Part shown: piece by piece, positions 1 through 8,948 of the stretch
Layout of the letters: each line of letters begins with the position of its first letter
Position numbering within the stretch: the first letter of the stretch is position 1
DNA from: Pontiellaceae bacterium B12227
Lineage (GTDB): Bacteria; Verrucomicrobiota; Kiritimatiellia; Kiritimatiellales; Pontiellaceae
Length of the DNA: 64,000 bases
NCBI GenBank assembly: GCA_029432775.1
Contig: JAROAZ010000007.1
Coordinates: 62,001-126,000, forward strand
Reading direction: 5' to 3'
The notes under the pieces: generated by a model
The model's database searches: none
What the model was told of the DNA's origin: nothing
Seen by the model: only the letters and a program-made list of their open reading frames with translations
Translations under genes and position numbers: made by a program

Positions 1-122
1 TTAAACCCGACATCGGCATAACCTAAATCATCACACATGATCACGACCATATTCGGTTTTACGGAAGCCATTGCAGTAGCCCCCCCCATTAACAACAAAC
101 TCAATAATCCTTTGCTACCCAT
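1..122 (-). CDS. sulfatase, N-terminal fragment (cut by window edge)
   Basis: Only the first 40 codons are in the window; the gene runs off the left edge. They begin with a signal peptide (hydrophobic run LLSLLLMGGATAMA) followed by KPNMVVIMCDDLGYADVGF, the classic start of an S1 sulfatase: the Asp-Asp pair of VIMCDDLG binds the active-site calcium. The CxPSR formylglycine motif lies beyond the edge, so activity cannot be judged. AAAGGA lies about 8 nt before the ATG. It is the last visible gene of a five-gene minus-strand unit starting with the GH2 gene at 7525; the gap to the gene before it is 16 nt. Confidence 0.85.
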   Translation of the reverse strand, partial: MGSKGLLSLLLMGGATAMASVKPNMVVIMCDDLGYADVGF

Positions 123-138
123 AATTCATCCTTTCAAT

Positions 139-1263
139 CTACATCTTCCGGTCATTCGTATGACCGCACCATTTCAGAAATTCATTGACCGAAACACTCG
201 CAAGTCCCGTCTGCGAACGGCCGCCTTTAAAATAGGGTTTATTTCTTGCGCCCCCCGCCTTACCGCTGCCCCATCCCTCGTAATACATATGGAGGTAATT
301 ATCGTGCTCAAAAACCTCGCCGTACCAAATGGCCCCCTCATCCCAGGCTCCGGCTTCACCCCGCGTAAAGAAGGGCCGCGAACTTTTAACCTTATGCCAC
401 TCCAGCAGATCATCGGACCAGGCCACATGAAATCGATCCGGATAATCCATATGTTTTGAGCTGCATTGATAGACCATATACCAGCGCTGATTCAGTCGAA
501 AAATCCGACCGCCATGTACCGACTCGCTGTCAAAGTCCCCCGGGGCCCCGGTATCCAGGGCCAGCTTAGACTCCGCGGACACAAATTCTTCCGGATCCTC
601 GACGACCGCCACATAGAGTTTGAGTTTTTCCGTAGGTTTCCTCAAAACCGGATCATACTTTGTATCCCCGAAGAATATATAATAACGCCCTTGATGGAAG
701 ACCGCATCGGCAGGGCCGCATCGCGTCTTCAACGGATTGGCCGAAAAATGCTCAAACCGCTTTCCGCCGTCCAAAGAAACGGCCCCTGCAAGACAGCCGC
801 CTTTTTTATATGAAACACCTTTGTACAGCATGAACAGAGCAGGTTTTCCGTTCCGCATTCCGTGAAAGGGAGTGCAATCCAGCAAATGTTTGTCGTTATA
901 GCTCCCTACCGGCCCGTGCTTCAGCAGCGGATTCCCGCTGTAAGGTACCCAGGGACCACGCGGCGAAAAAGTCTCCGCCTCCTGAGTAAAGAGTCCAATA
1001 CTGTCATGATAGTTCCGGGCGGGATCCGGATCTTCTTCCGGGAAGCGCCCCGATCCGCGGATGTATAACCGCCACCGGCCATCCGGTGATTCTTCCGGGG
1101 ACAGCACCGCGGCATTCGCAATATGAATGGATCGCCAGGCACAAGCCGGGTTGATCGAAATTACCGGATTAGCGCGATCCCGTACCATCAACGGCTCACC
1201 GGATGCCGTCAGAACAACTCCAACCGCTATCCCCATGGTGATCCTTTTCAGACGAAATTGCAC
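139..1263 (-). CDS. secreted beta-propeller glycoside hydrolase-like protein (GH43/GH32/GH130-type fold)
   Basis: 374 residues with a short export signal. The body shows recurring blade patterns (SPDGRWRLYIRG, GKPALFMLYKG, QGRYYIFFGD, NQRWYMVYQC, HDNYLHMYYEGWG), each with aromatic beta strands and acidic residues, as in five-bladed propeller hydrolases. SWSDDLLEW-like text late in the protein is typical of such families. I cannot fix the family, and the catalytic acids are not assignable by eye. The frame opens with GTG at 1263, which gives a basic n-region; an ATG at 1236 has a better AAGGA ribosome site but a poorer signal. It lies 29 nt after the sulfatase stop and 16 nt before the next sulfatase, so it probably trims galactan oligosaccharides with them. 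Confidence 0.6.
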   Translation of the reverse strand: MQFRLKRITMGIAVGVVLTASGEPLMVRDRANPVISINPACAWRSIHIANAAVLSPEESPDGRWRLYIRGSGRFPEEDPDPARNYHDSIGLFTQEAETFSPRGPWVPYSGNPLLKHGPVGSYNDKHLLDCTPFHGMRNGKPALFMLYKGVSYKKGGCLAGAVSLDGGKRFEHFSANPLKTRCGPADAVFHQGRYYIFFGDTKYDPVLRKPTEKLKLYVAVVEDPEEFVSAESKLALDTGAPGDFDSESVHGGRIFRLNQRWYMVYQCSSKHMDYPDRFHVAWSDDLLEWHKVKSSRPFFTRGEAGAWDEGAIWYGEVFEHDNYLHMYYEGWGSGKAGGARNKPYFKGGRSQTGLASVSVNEFLKWCGHTNDRKM

Positions 1264-1292
1264 GTGCCCCAGCCCTTATCTTTCCCGTTAAA

Positions 1293-3167
1293 TCAATCTC
1301 TTTTTCGCACCCGAATGCGTTTTACCAGCAGTTCGCCGCCATCGCGCACCCCGACGTGCAATGTCCATCCGGCAGTATTTGTGGTCTTGATCGTTTTTCT
1401 GACAATACCACTTTCGCCGGCGGCGCCCGTCCAGGTTTCGGTTTGCTTGCCCCTCTTGTTTTGGGGGTCGAGGAAGTTGGCAAAAAACGCGGCACCTTCA
1501 TCGAGCCCCTTCGACTCCCACTCAATCTCCATCTCATAGGAACTGTTGGGCTCAAATCGATTTGCCGGAACCGTGACTGCGCGACTCCAAGCCCCGGTTC
1601 TACCTTGTGCCGTGTGGTTGCCGCTATCTACCAGACAGCCTTCACTTGACGGGAAACCCGCTTCTGCATTCTGAGCTCCGGCTCCACCGGATTCATAAAT
1701 CAGTCCGCCTTTTTCCAGCGCCGGTTCCTTGAAGCGCTCCATCTGGGCCACCAGCCCGGCCTGCATTTTTTCAGCCACCTGTTTGTATTCCGGGTTGGTG
1801 TAGAAATTGTTGAGTTCGTCCGGATCCTTCTCCAGGTCGAACAGCCACGGATCATCATTGACCGACAAAACGAGTTTGTAGCGTCGGCTGACTGCCGCCA
1901 CCCACTTACTCCCCGCATGGGAGAGATAAACAATGCGGTCGTCTTGTTCCTCTTTTCGCGGACTGAGATATTCGGCCGACGTATCCTTTCCATGAAATAC
2001 CGGAAGTCCGTTGGTGACGCCCATCATGGAGAGCGCCATCGGCGCAAAATCGACATTGCACTGCGCCGAGCGCACCACCTTGCCGGAGGGAATATGACCG
2101 GGCCAGCGGATCAGGAACGGAATCTTTGCGGAAGCTTCGTAGGGGTTCCCCTTGTTGTGCTTTCGGTGCTCGCCCATCAGATCGCCATGGTCGGAGGAAA
2201 AGACCACAATCGTGTTTTCATCCAGCCCCTGGCTCTCCAGATAGTTCAGAATTCTTCCAACATTGTCGTCGATGCACTTCACCATGCCGAAATACCACTG
2301 CATCTGCTCCTGCTTGAGCCCACCCTCGGCCGAGTTCCTGCCTTTAATGGAGACCCACCCCGGCGCCGACTCTTCCGTCATGGCATCCATGGTGCGCGGA
2401 TTCTGGAAATGCATGTCGGCAAACATGGTATCGTACGGTTTCCGCACTTGGTTGGGGCCATGGGGATCAGGAATGGAGAGCATCACACAAAAGGGTTTGG
2501 TCTTATCGCGTTCAATAATCTCAAGCGTGCGATCCACGAGGAAGTCGGTCGTGAAATTTTCTTCATTCGCATCGCCGACTTTAAAGGTGGAGGATTCTTT
2601 TTTCGGAACCAAACCGATCACGATCGGCTTTCCGTTTTCATCGTGGTCAAGTCCCTTCCAATGTCCGCGATTGATCATATAGCGGTTATCCGCGAAGCCG
2701 AATTTGCGGGCCGGCTTAAAACCAGGTTTTGCATCACCATCCAGATGCCACTTACCGACATAGGAGGTTGCGTAACCTTCGTTCTTGAGCACTTCAGCAA
2801 AGGTCACCAGATCGTCATGCATCGGCATATCATTGGAAGGAGACCCGGTATGCACCGGATACAGCCCCGACACCAGCGAGGCCCGCGAAGGCGTGCAGAC
2901 CGGCGATGCCGCATAGTAGCTGGTGGCAATGGCTCCATCTCGTGCCAGAGAATCGATGTGCGGCGTATCCACCTTCACACCCTCGCCCCACACATAGGAT
3001 TGATCGTCGCTCATCAGGTCGCGGTAGCAACCCAGCGTGCGGAAGTTATGCTCATCCGTATGGATGATCAGCAGGTTCGGTTGCTCTGCCCGACCCGCCA
3101 ACGAGGAAGAACTAATCGATGCGAGCCCCGCCGCGCAGGCCCACTGTGAAAAATTCCGTCGTTTCAT
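1293..3167 (-). CDS. Tat-exported S1 sulfatase with C-terminal beta domain
   Basis: 624 residues. The N-terminus MKRRNFSQW is a twin-arginine signal, followed by a mild hydrophobic stretch. The sulfatase core begins at about residue 30 (NLLIIHTDEH), and the formylglycine motif C-T-P-S-R is at C91, the form handled by anaerobic maturases. GKWHLDG and SSDHGDLMGEH supply further active-site residues. Residues from about 500 to the end do not look like sulfatase: they read as a jelly-roll, carbohydrate-binding-like module (SSYEMEIEWESKG, WTLHVGVRDGG). AGGAG precedes the ATG. It is third in the 7525 unit. The exact substrate position (galactose 2-, 4- or 6-sulfate) cannot be told from the sequence. 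Confidence 0.9.
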   Translation of the reverse strand: MKRRNFSQWACAAGLASISSSSLAGRAEQPNLLIIHTDEHNFRTLGCYRDLMSDDQSYVWGEGVKVDTPHIDSLARDGAIATSYYAASPVCTPSRASLVSGLYPVHTGSPSNDMPMHDDLVTFAEVLKNEGYATSYVGKWHLDGDAKPGFKPARKFGFADNRYMINRGHWKGLDHDENGKPIVIGLVPKKESSTFKVGDANEENFTTDFLVDRTLEIIERDKTKPFCVMLSIPDPHGPNQVRKPYDTMFADMHFQNPRTMDAMTEESAPGWVSIKGRNSAEGGLKQEQMQWYFGMVKCIDDNVGRILNYLESQGLDENTIVVFSSDHGDLMGEHRKHNKGNPYEASAKIPFLIRWPGHIPSGKVVRSAQCNVDFAPMALSMMGVTNGLPVFHGKDTSAEYLSPRKEEQDDRIVYLSHAGSKWVAAVSRRYKLVLSVNDDPWLFDLEKDPDELNNFYTNPEYKQVAEKMQAGLVAQMERFKEPALEKGGLIYESGGAGAQNAEAGFPSSEGCLVDSGNHTAQGRTGAWSRAVTVPANRFEPNSSYEMEIEWESKGLDEGAAFFANFLDPQNKRGKQTETWTGAAGESGIVRKTIKTTNTAGWTLHVGVRDGGELLVKRIRVRKRD

Positions 3168-3215
3168 AAGAAGCTCCTGATAAAGCCGGTTGTATAGAGA
3201 ACGTTTAGCGGCTGT

Positions 3216-5093
3216 TTATTTGGTCAGCACTGATGATAATTCGAGCACTTCATCCGACTCCAGCGACCGGGCCCAGATGGAGATTTCATCCATGGAGCCA
3301 ACAAACGGTTGAACCGGCAAGGCATTAAAAGTTTTACTCGTGTAATTCAGTCCGCCAAAGCCGAGTCGGACGGCCTGATTGAAATGCAGGTTAAGATCAT
3401 TCCCGTTCAAACGGGTTTTCACTGGTTTACCATCCACAAAAATCTGCACCTCGGAAAGCAGGCAGCTGTCTTTAGGCATAACCGCTGCGAGATGATGCCA
3501 TTCACCATCGTTCAGCCTGATCCCTTCTGCAGCCAGCCATTGACTTTTTGAAACCATCACTTCAGGCACACCGTCATTCAGGTGCAGGTTAAAGAAATTC
3601 TTCAGCTCCTGCCCCCAAATCGTTCCCGAATTAATCAGCAGCTGGTTTTCGGATGAGGTCGACTGAACCCACAGGGCATACGAAACCGCATGGCCGCTAT
3701 GATGCGGTCCCATAGCAAAGACGCCCATCCGACTGTTTTGATTAAACTGCCCGGCTTTTCCGTGCGGACCATTCATCAGTTCCACGTTGGCGGTCAGCGC
3801 ACTGTAGTGCTTTCCGAAACTTCCAAGGTTTGGAAAAAGGCTCGTGCATTTCACGCCGCGCAGCGTTTTAGCATTTTCTTTTTTCCCGCGACCAGACAGC
3901 CCCATGATCGGATTACTGAATAACGGCACCTCTTCTTCGAACGTAAAATGAAAAAGGCGCGAATGCACATCCAGTAAGGCCAGCTCCCCGGCTCCGTCAA
4001 TCGTGGTCGAACGGCCCGACTTATCAATTATCAGCTTGCCTGAAACGGCATAGTCGCCCTCCGAGCTTTTGGTGCCGACCTTCTGCTCATAACACACCAC
4101 GTCAATCCGATCGTCCTTAATATCCAGGGTCTGGAAGTTATTGAAAAAGTTGCCCCGAGTCACGAGCTGGACCAGATCCGACTTCGGATCTTTGGTTACC
4201 GTGTTGGCATGCACCTCACCGGCAAAATAGATATCCACCTTATATTTCCGCAGCAGTTTCCAGAATGGATTGTCGACACCGTCATCCATCAACATACCGC
4301 TGCTGTTGACTTTGCGCACCGGATAGATGACCGGCAAATGCGACTGCACCAGAATGTGTTTAATGCCTTCATCTTTGCGGGCTTCAGACAATACGTTTTC
4401 CAACCATTGGAGATGGGGCCCCGTTACTGTTCCGGTTACGGATCCTTCCGCTCCGATTTTCACATCGGGGTCTTCCTGATAAAATGCATCCACCGTAATG
4501 AACAGTACGTTTTTATGACGGCACGCATAGGACGTCTCTTCATACTTCGTGCCCAACGGCCGCGACGCGGCTTTGCCAATCGGGTTTTCATATAGAAAAC
4601 GACCGCCATCCGGATTCCGATTAAACTCCTTTGCAAAGGCTGTGCGGAACTGCGGCTGGCAGCGCGAAACATCCGAACCTGCCGGCCAGGGATTATCGCC
4701 CATTTCATGGTCGCCCACCGCCATAATCAGTTTTGAATAACCGCCCTCACGAAAAGTATCAATCATGCCCGAATAACAGAGTCGCCCGGCTTCCAGCACC
4801 GACTCTTCCGCAGTGGCTCCCGGGAAGTTGTTTTTGATAAACTTCGGGGTATCCCAATGCCCGCCGTTGCTATCGCCCGGCATCAGGATCAGCTCACCGC
4901 CATAGTTCGTCTTGAGCATTTGAACTGTTGCCACATCTTCAGCAATAGCTTCTGCCAGCCATGAGGGATTCTTTTTGCCCTGCGTATATTTTTCGGCCGA
5001 ATGCCAGTCTGCCAACAGCAGAAAGCGCCACGGCTTCTCTGCCTGAATGGACAGCGCAACCAGCAAGAAAATCATGATCCATTTCAGTTTCAT
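3216..5093 (-). CDS. secreted metallophosphoesterase with C-terminal LamG-like domain
   Basis: 625 residues with a signal peptide (IMIFLLVALSIQA). Residues about 20 to 360 carry the calcineurin-like metal ligands in order: LADWHS, MPGDSNGG, VGDHEMGD, QSHLP and AGEVHANT. The first His-containing motif is variant (DWH instead of DxH with spacing typical of the family). The last 200 residues form a concanavalin/LamG-like sandwich (GHAVSYALWVQS, GEWHHLAAVM, IFVDGKPVKT, MDEISIWARSL). Its ATG overlaps the TGA of the upstream GH2 gene (ATGA), so translation is probably coupled. Substrate is unknown; the LamG end suggests attachment to glycan. A phosphatase in a sulfatase/galactosidase unit is unusual. 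Confidence 0.8.
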   Translation of the reverse strand: MKLKWIMIFLLVALSIQAEKPWRFLLLADWHSAEKYTQGKKNPSWLAEAIAEDVATVQMLKTNYGGELILMPGDSNGGHWDTPKFIKNNFPGATAEESVLEAGRLCYSGMIDTFREGGYSKLIMAVGDHEMGDNPWPAGSDVSRCQPQFRTAFAKEFNRNPDGGRFLYENPIGKAASRPLGTKYEETSYACRHKNVLFITVDAFYQEDPDVKIGAEGSVTGTVTGPHLQWLENVLSEARKDEGIKHILVQSHLPVIYPVRKVNSSGMLMDDGVDNPFWKLLRKYKVDIYFAGEVHANTVTKDPKSDLVQLVTRGNFFNNFQTLDIKDDRIDVVCYEQKVGTKSSEGDYAVSGKLIIDKSGRSTTIDGAGELALLDVHSRLFHFTFEEEVPLFSNPIMGLSGRGKKENAKTLRGVKCTSLFPNLGSFGKHYSALTANVELMNGPHGKAGQFNQNSRMGVFAMGPHHSGHAVSYALWVQSTSSENQLLINSGTIWGQELKNFFNLHLNDGVPEVMVSKSQWLAAEGIRLNDGEWHHLAAVMPKDSCLLSEVQIFVDGKPVKTRLNGNDLNLHFNQAVRLGFGGLNYTSKTFNALPVQPFVGSMDEISIWARSLESDEVLELSSVLTK

Positions 5094-7525
5094 TTTGACT
5101 CCAGCATAACTTCAGATGCCCGCAGACCGTTCGATTTGGCGATCAGTTTAATGGTTCCGGTCTCTCCCTTGATGGATCGGACCACAACCAATGCCAACCC
5201 ATTAAAGACCTTCCGTTCCAAGGACTGGAACGATTCATGACTGGTTGGATCGCCATTACCCACTGCAATGATTTCTCCGGGTCCTTCAATCGTGAATTTC
5301 ACCGTGTTGTGCGAACGAGGAACGAGTAGACCGTCTTTTTCGGAAACCTGAACGGTGATAAAGGAAAGGTCCAGACCATCGGCCGAAATGACAGACCGGT
5401 CCGCACGAAGTTCCACTTGAGCAGCATCACCCGTGGTTTTCACGATATCCTCCGCCCAGCGCTTTCCGTCTTTATAGGCCACCACTCTCAATTCACCCGG
5501 TTGATAAATCACATCATCCCAGCGCAGGCGATATTCATATTCGCCCTTCATTTTTCGCCCAAGTGATTTTCCGTTGAGGAAGAGTTCGGCTTCGTCGCCG
5601 GAGGTATAGACATGCACCGGCGTCACTTTGCCGATGCGTTCCGGCCAGTTCCAGTGCGGCAGGATATGCGCCATCGGCAGCTCGGGACGCCAGCGCGCCT
5701 GATAGATGTAGAATCGATCCTTTTTAAAGCCACAGAGGTCGACGATGCCGAAGTAGGAGCTGCGCGGCGGAATGTTACTGCCCAGCTTTTTCAACTCTTC
5801 CGCCATGCGCTTTCGCTCTTCGGGATCCGTAAAATTGAGCAGGTTGGTTTTATCCTGATTATAGGGCGTTGGTTCGCCGATGTAGTCGAAGCCGGTCCAG
5901 ACAAACTCGCCGAAGATTTTCGGATAGGTATCCAATGCCTGGAACTCCACATCCGGCTTATAGGCCCAGGGCGGAGCAAACAGGTCATAGCTACTCACAT
6001 GAAAGCGCCCCCCACTACCTTTTCCTTTTTCATCGATAACCGGGAAAAAGTATTCCCCTCGCGAACTGACGCACGACGCGGTTTCACTTCCGTACAGCGG
6101 AATATCAGGCCGCTGGTTCAGGAACTGCCTGTAGTACCGGGCGTTTTCCTTGGCCTTATAGTTGTAGCCAAACAGATCGACGGTCTTTTCAAATCCGTTG
6201 AACCCGGCCTTGGAATTATTGCATCCCGCTGTCACGAGTCGGGTCGGATCCTCGTCGTGCGCAATATCGGTCAACCGCTGAGAAATCAGATGGCCCGCCT
6301 TGTTGCCCTGCTCGCGGATCTCATTTCCGGTGCTCCACATCACCACGCATGGATGATTCCGGTCCCGCTTGATCATGGCGCGCAGATCTTTTTCATGCCA
6401 TTCCGGAAAATGGCGCGAATAATCGTTAGGAGCCTTACCCTGTTTCCAGCAGTCGAATGCCTCCACCTGCACCAGCATGCCCATGCGGTCGCAGAGCTCG
6501 AGCAGTTCAGGTGCGGGCGGGTTATGCGAAGTACGAATGGCATTACACCCCATCTCCTGCAGAATTTCGATCTGGCGCTCCAGTGCGCGGGTATTGATGG
6601 CTGAACCCAACGGCCCCAGATCATGGTGCAGGCATACCCCTTTCATGAATACCTTTTTACCATTCAGGAAAAAACCTTCGGCAGTATACGAAATGGTGCG
6701 AACGCCAAACCTGGTCTCGACCTCGTCCACTGTTTTCCCGCCGCGAAACACCGTGGTCCTGAGCGTATAGAGATTGGGGGAATCCAAATCCCAGCGTTTG
6801 GGAAAATCGATGGAGAGATGGCACTTGGCGCCCTGCCCCTTTTTACCGGTTTCGATAATTTCATGAACCACCTTGTCGTACGGCCCCACAATCTCAGTCT
6901 GCACGCGTATGGTCGCGCAATCGGACGACACCACCGGCGTGGTAACGAAGACGCCCCAGTGTGCAACATGCACCGGATCCGTCTTCACCAGGCGCACGTT
7001 ACGATAGATGCCGCCGCCCGGATACCAGCGCGAGGATTCCGGTTTGTTGTCGAGCCGCACGGCAATCGTGTTTTTCTCGCCGGCTTTCCAATGCTTGGAA
7101 AGTTCCAGTCGGAACGAGGAATAGCCGTACGGCCATTCCCCGACATGTTCACCATTCAGCCACACTTTCGTGTCGGACATCGCCCCGTCGAAATCAATGA
7201 AGACCTTTTTGCCGGCATCGGATGCCGGGGCGTCGAAGGTCTTGCGGTACCAACCGATGCCTGCCCATGGCAGCTTGCCCGTCCGGTTCGGCAGCTCCGC
7301 ACGGAATGGCCCCTCGATGCCCCAATCGTGCGGCACATCCAGAATCCGCCACCCGGAGTCATTAACGGAAGCCTTTTCCAACCCCTTGGGTTCAGCCAAT
7401 TCCGTTCCATCCGGCATCGCACCGAATCGGGCAAAGCTCCAGCCTTCATTAAAATTAAGCGTTTCCCGTCCTGCGGATGCGGTCGATGCAACCAACAGGA
7501 CCGTTGCTATTAAGAAGTTTTTCAT
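5090..7525 (-). CDS. GH2 beta-galactosidase-like enzyme (secreted)
   Basis: About 811 residues. I start at the ATG at 7525 because it has GGGGAA just before it and gives a proper signal peptide (MKNFLIATVLLVASTASA); the open frame continues upstream without such features. Domains in order are a sugar-binding sandwich (SWRILDVPHDWGIEGPF), an Ig-like domain, a TIM barrel with the acid/base in STGNEIREQ and the probable nucleophile in YGSETAS, then two C-terminal beta domains (ELFLNGKSLG, FTIEGPGEIIAVGNGD), typical of GH2 exo-galactosidases of marine degraders. It is first in a five-gene unit preceded 130 nt upstream by the 20-bp operator at 7655. An exo-beta-galactosidase role on desulfated oligomers is inferred. 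Confidence 0.9.
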   Translation of the reverse strand: MKNFLIATVLLVASTASAGRETLNFNEGWSFARFGAMPDGTELAEPKGLEKASVNDSGWRILDVPHDWGIEGPFRAELPNRTGKLPWAGIGWYRKTFDAPASDAGKKVFIDFDGAMSDTKVWLNGEHVGEWPYGYSSFRLELSKHWKAGEKNTIAVRLDNKPESSRWYPGGGIYRNVRLVKTDPVHVAHWGVFVTTPVVSSDCATIRVQTEIVGPYDKVVHEIIETGKKGQGAKCHLSIDFPKRWDLDSPNLYTLRTTVFRGGKTVDEVETRFGVRTISYTAEGFFLNGKKVFMKGVCLHHDLGPLGSAINTRALERQIEILQEMGCNAIRTSHNPPAPELLELCDRMGMLVQVEAFDCWKQGKAPNDYSRHFPEWHEKDLRAMIKRDRNHPCVVMWSTGNEIREQGNKAGHLISQRLTDIAHDEDPTRLVTAGCNNSKAGFNGFEKTVDLFGYNYKAKENARYYRQFLNQRPDIPLYGSETASCVSSRGEYFFPVIDEKGKGSGGRFHVSSYDLFAPPWAYKPDVEFQALDTYPKIFGEFVWTGFDYIGEPTPYNQDKTNLLNFTDPEERKRMAEELKKLGSNIPPRSSYFGIVDLCGFKKDRFYIYQARWRPELPMAHILPHWNWPERIGKVTPVHVYTSGDEAELFLNGKSLGRKMKGEYEYRLRWDDVIYQPGELRVVAYKDGKRWAEDIVKTTGDAAQVELRADRSVISADGLDLSFITVQVSEKDGLLVPRSHNTVKFTIEGPGEIIAVGNGDPTSHESFQSLERKVFNGLALVVVRSIKGETGTIKLIAKSNGLRASEVMLESK

Positions 7526-7654
7526 AGTTCCCCACATACCTTCGTTTTCAGCATTCGCACATTTCCATTTCGCCGGCATGGCAGCCTGTACGCGCACTCG
7601 ACTCTTAAATTCCAATTTGTAAGACAGAGCGTATCCTAATCCACCTGGAATCAC

Positions 7655-7674
7655 TACTGGAGAAATCACTAGGT
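7655..7674 (-). promoter_or_regulatory. putative operator copy 1 (before GH2 unit, divergent from esterase)
   Basis: The plus strand reads TACTGGAGAAATCACTAGGT, a near-palindrome also found at 13710, 21732, 25135, 25718 and 35444. It sits 129 nt before the GH2 start. On the transcribed strand, TAGGAT about 16 nt downstream could be a -10 box, which would place the element over the -35 region, as for a class II activator. A second, looser half (CCACCTGGAATCAC) adjoins it at 7641. It lies between divergent genes and may also affect the esterase at 7867. Confidence 0.6.
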
Positions 7675-7866
7675 GGAACGCGCAGGAGACAGGTCGGACT
7701 CAATAAACCGGTGCCGGAAAATGTCCCGCCCAACACAGTTGCGAAGCGTGGTGGATTCTTCTATTCTATACAGTCGTTATAAGCAGTTCATCACCACGGA
7801 GCAACGGTGTTAAACGACAACAGAAAAATCAGTTTTTATTAGGCATTATCACAAGTGAGGTATGGC

Positions 7867-8802
7867 ATGAAATTCAGGATTATTGGAATCATCTGCGGGC
7901 TGGCGATTTTGCTGGCGGAATCGGTTTCCGCGCAGAAAACCAGAGAAGTACCCAAACCCCTGCCTGGCTCCCGCGCGGAAATCTATAAAACCATTGATGA
8001 TGTAAAACTGCCGCTTCATATCTTCGAGCCCAAAGATCTCAAAGCCGGCGACAAGCGCCCGGCCATCGTCTTTTTCTTCGGCGGCGGATGGAACGGCGGT
8101 TCCCCAAAACAGTTTGAAAACCAGTGCGCCTATCTCGCCACCCGCGGCATGGTGGCCATCAGCGTCGAATACCGCGTGAAAAGCCGCCACGGCGTAAAGG
8201 CCGTCTCCTGCTTCAGCGACGCGAAGTCCGCGATCCGCTGGGTGCGCAAGAATACCGAACGCCTCGGCATCGATCCCGACCGGATTGCCGCCGGTGGCGG
8301 TTCGGCCGGCGGTCACCTGGCCGGCGCGCTCGGAACCATCAATGCTTTTGATGAACCTAGCGACGACACCTCCGTTAGCGCCCTGCCCAACGCGCTCGTG
8401 CTCTTTAATCCCGCCCTCGTCCTCGCGCCGGTGGAAGGATACAAAGCCAAAGATCCCAAAAAACTCGCCGGCATGGAAAACCGAATGGGCGTACCACCTC
8501 ACCAGTTATCGCCCTATCACAACATCGGCACTCAAATTCCGCCCACCATCATTTTCCATGGCACGAACGATAAAACCGTGCCCTTTGACAGCGTCGAACT
8601 GTTCACCCGGGAAGCGAAAAGAAAAGGAAACGCCGTCGAGCTCGTCCCCTACGAAGGCCAGGGCCACGGCTTCTTTAATTATAAAGCGACGAAGATCCAG
8701 GCCTTCACCGACACCGTCAAAAAGATGGACGCCTTCCTCGTCTCGCTCGGATACCTGCAAGGCCCGGACACCGTCGATGCCTTTGTTGCGGAGATTCAAT
8801 AA
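7867..8802 (+). CDS. secreted alpha/beta-hydrolase, carbohydrate esterase-like
   Basis: 311 residues. The frame opens at a GTG (7855), but the ATG at 7867 has GAGG six bases before it and gives a clean signal peptide (IIGIICGLAILLAESVSA). The alpha/beta-hydrolase features are the oxyanion HGGG-like loop FFGGGWNGGSP, the nucleophile elbow GGGSAGG, Asp in HGTNDKTVPF and His in GQGHGFF. This is the acetyl-xylan-esterase/BD-FAE type. It is the only polysaccharide gene here on the plus strand, divergent from the GH2 unit. A role in removing acetyl or other esters from galactan is inferred; the substrate is unknown. Confidence 0.8.
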   Translation: MKFRIIGIICGLAILLAESVSAQKTREVPKPLPGSRAEIYKTIDDVKLPLHIFEPKDLKAGDKRPAIVFFFGGGWNGGSPKQFENQCAYLATRGMVAISVEYRVKSRHGVKAVSCFSDAKSAIRWVRKNTERLGIDPDRIAAGGGSAGGHLAGALGTINAFDEPSDDTSVSALPNALVLFNPALVLAPVEGYKAKDPKKLAGMENRMGVPPHQLSPYHNIGTQIPPTIIFHGTNDKTVPFDSVELFTREAKRKGNAVELVPYEGQGHGFFNYKATKIQAFTDTVKKMDAFLVSLGYLQGPDTVDAFVAEIQ

Positions 8803-8848
8803 TCCTGTCAGAATGAACGCAACATAAACCATTGCGAAGCGTTAGAAA

Positions 8849-8888
8849 GCGGTGACGCTGTCACCGCACTCCAAAGCGGCTGCGCCGC
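8849..8888. repeat. double hairpin after the esterase gene
   Basis: Two perfect inverted repeats follow the esterase stop: GCGGTGAC-GCT-GTCACCGC at 8849 to 8867 and GCGGC-TGC-GCCGC at 8876 to 8888. There is no T-run, so this is not a classical terminator, though it may end or stabilise the convergent transcripts. The flanking text TTGCGAAGCGT also occurs near 7739. Confidence 0.55.
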
Positions 8889-8948
8889 AATCGTCATGAC
8901 CCAAACAACCACATGCTCCACGGCGCGCCCGGCGATCACGCCCTACCC

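Noticed and set aside
1917..3149. A 410-codon plus-strand open frame opposite the Tat sulfatase
   Set aside because: The sulfatase has all active-site motifs; the antisense product has none and no ribosome site.
8355..8370. ACCTAG in the esterase gene as a seventh operator copy
   Set aside because: Only a six-base half is present, inside a gene, with no matching second arm.
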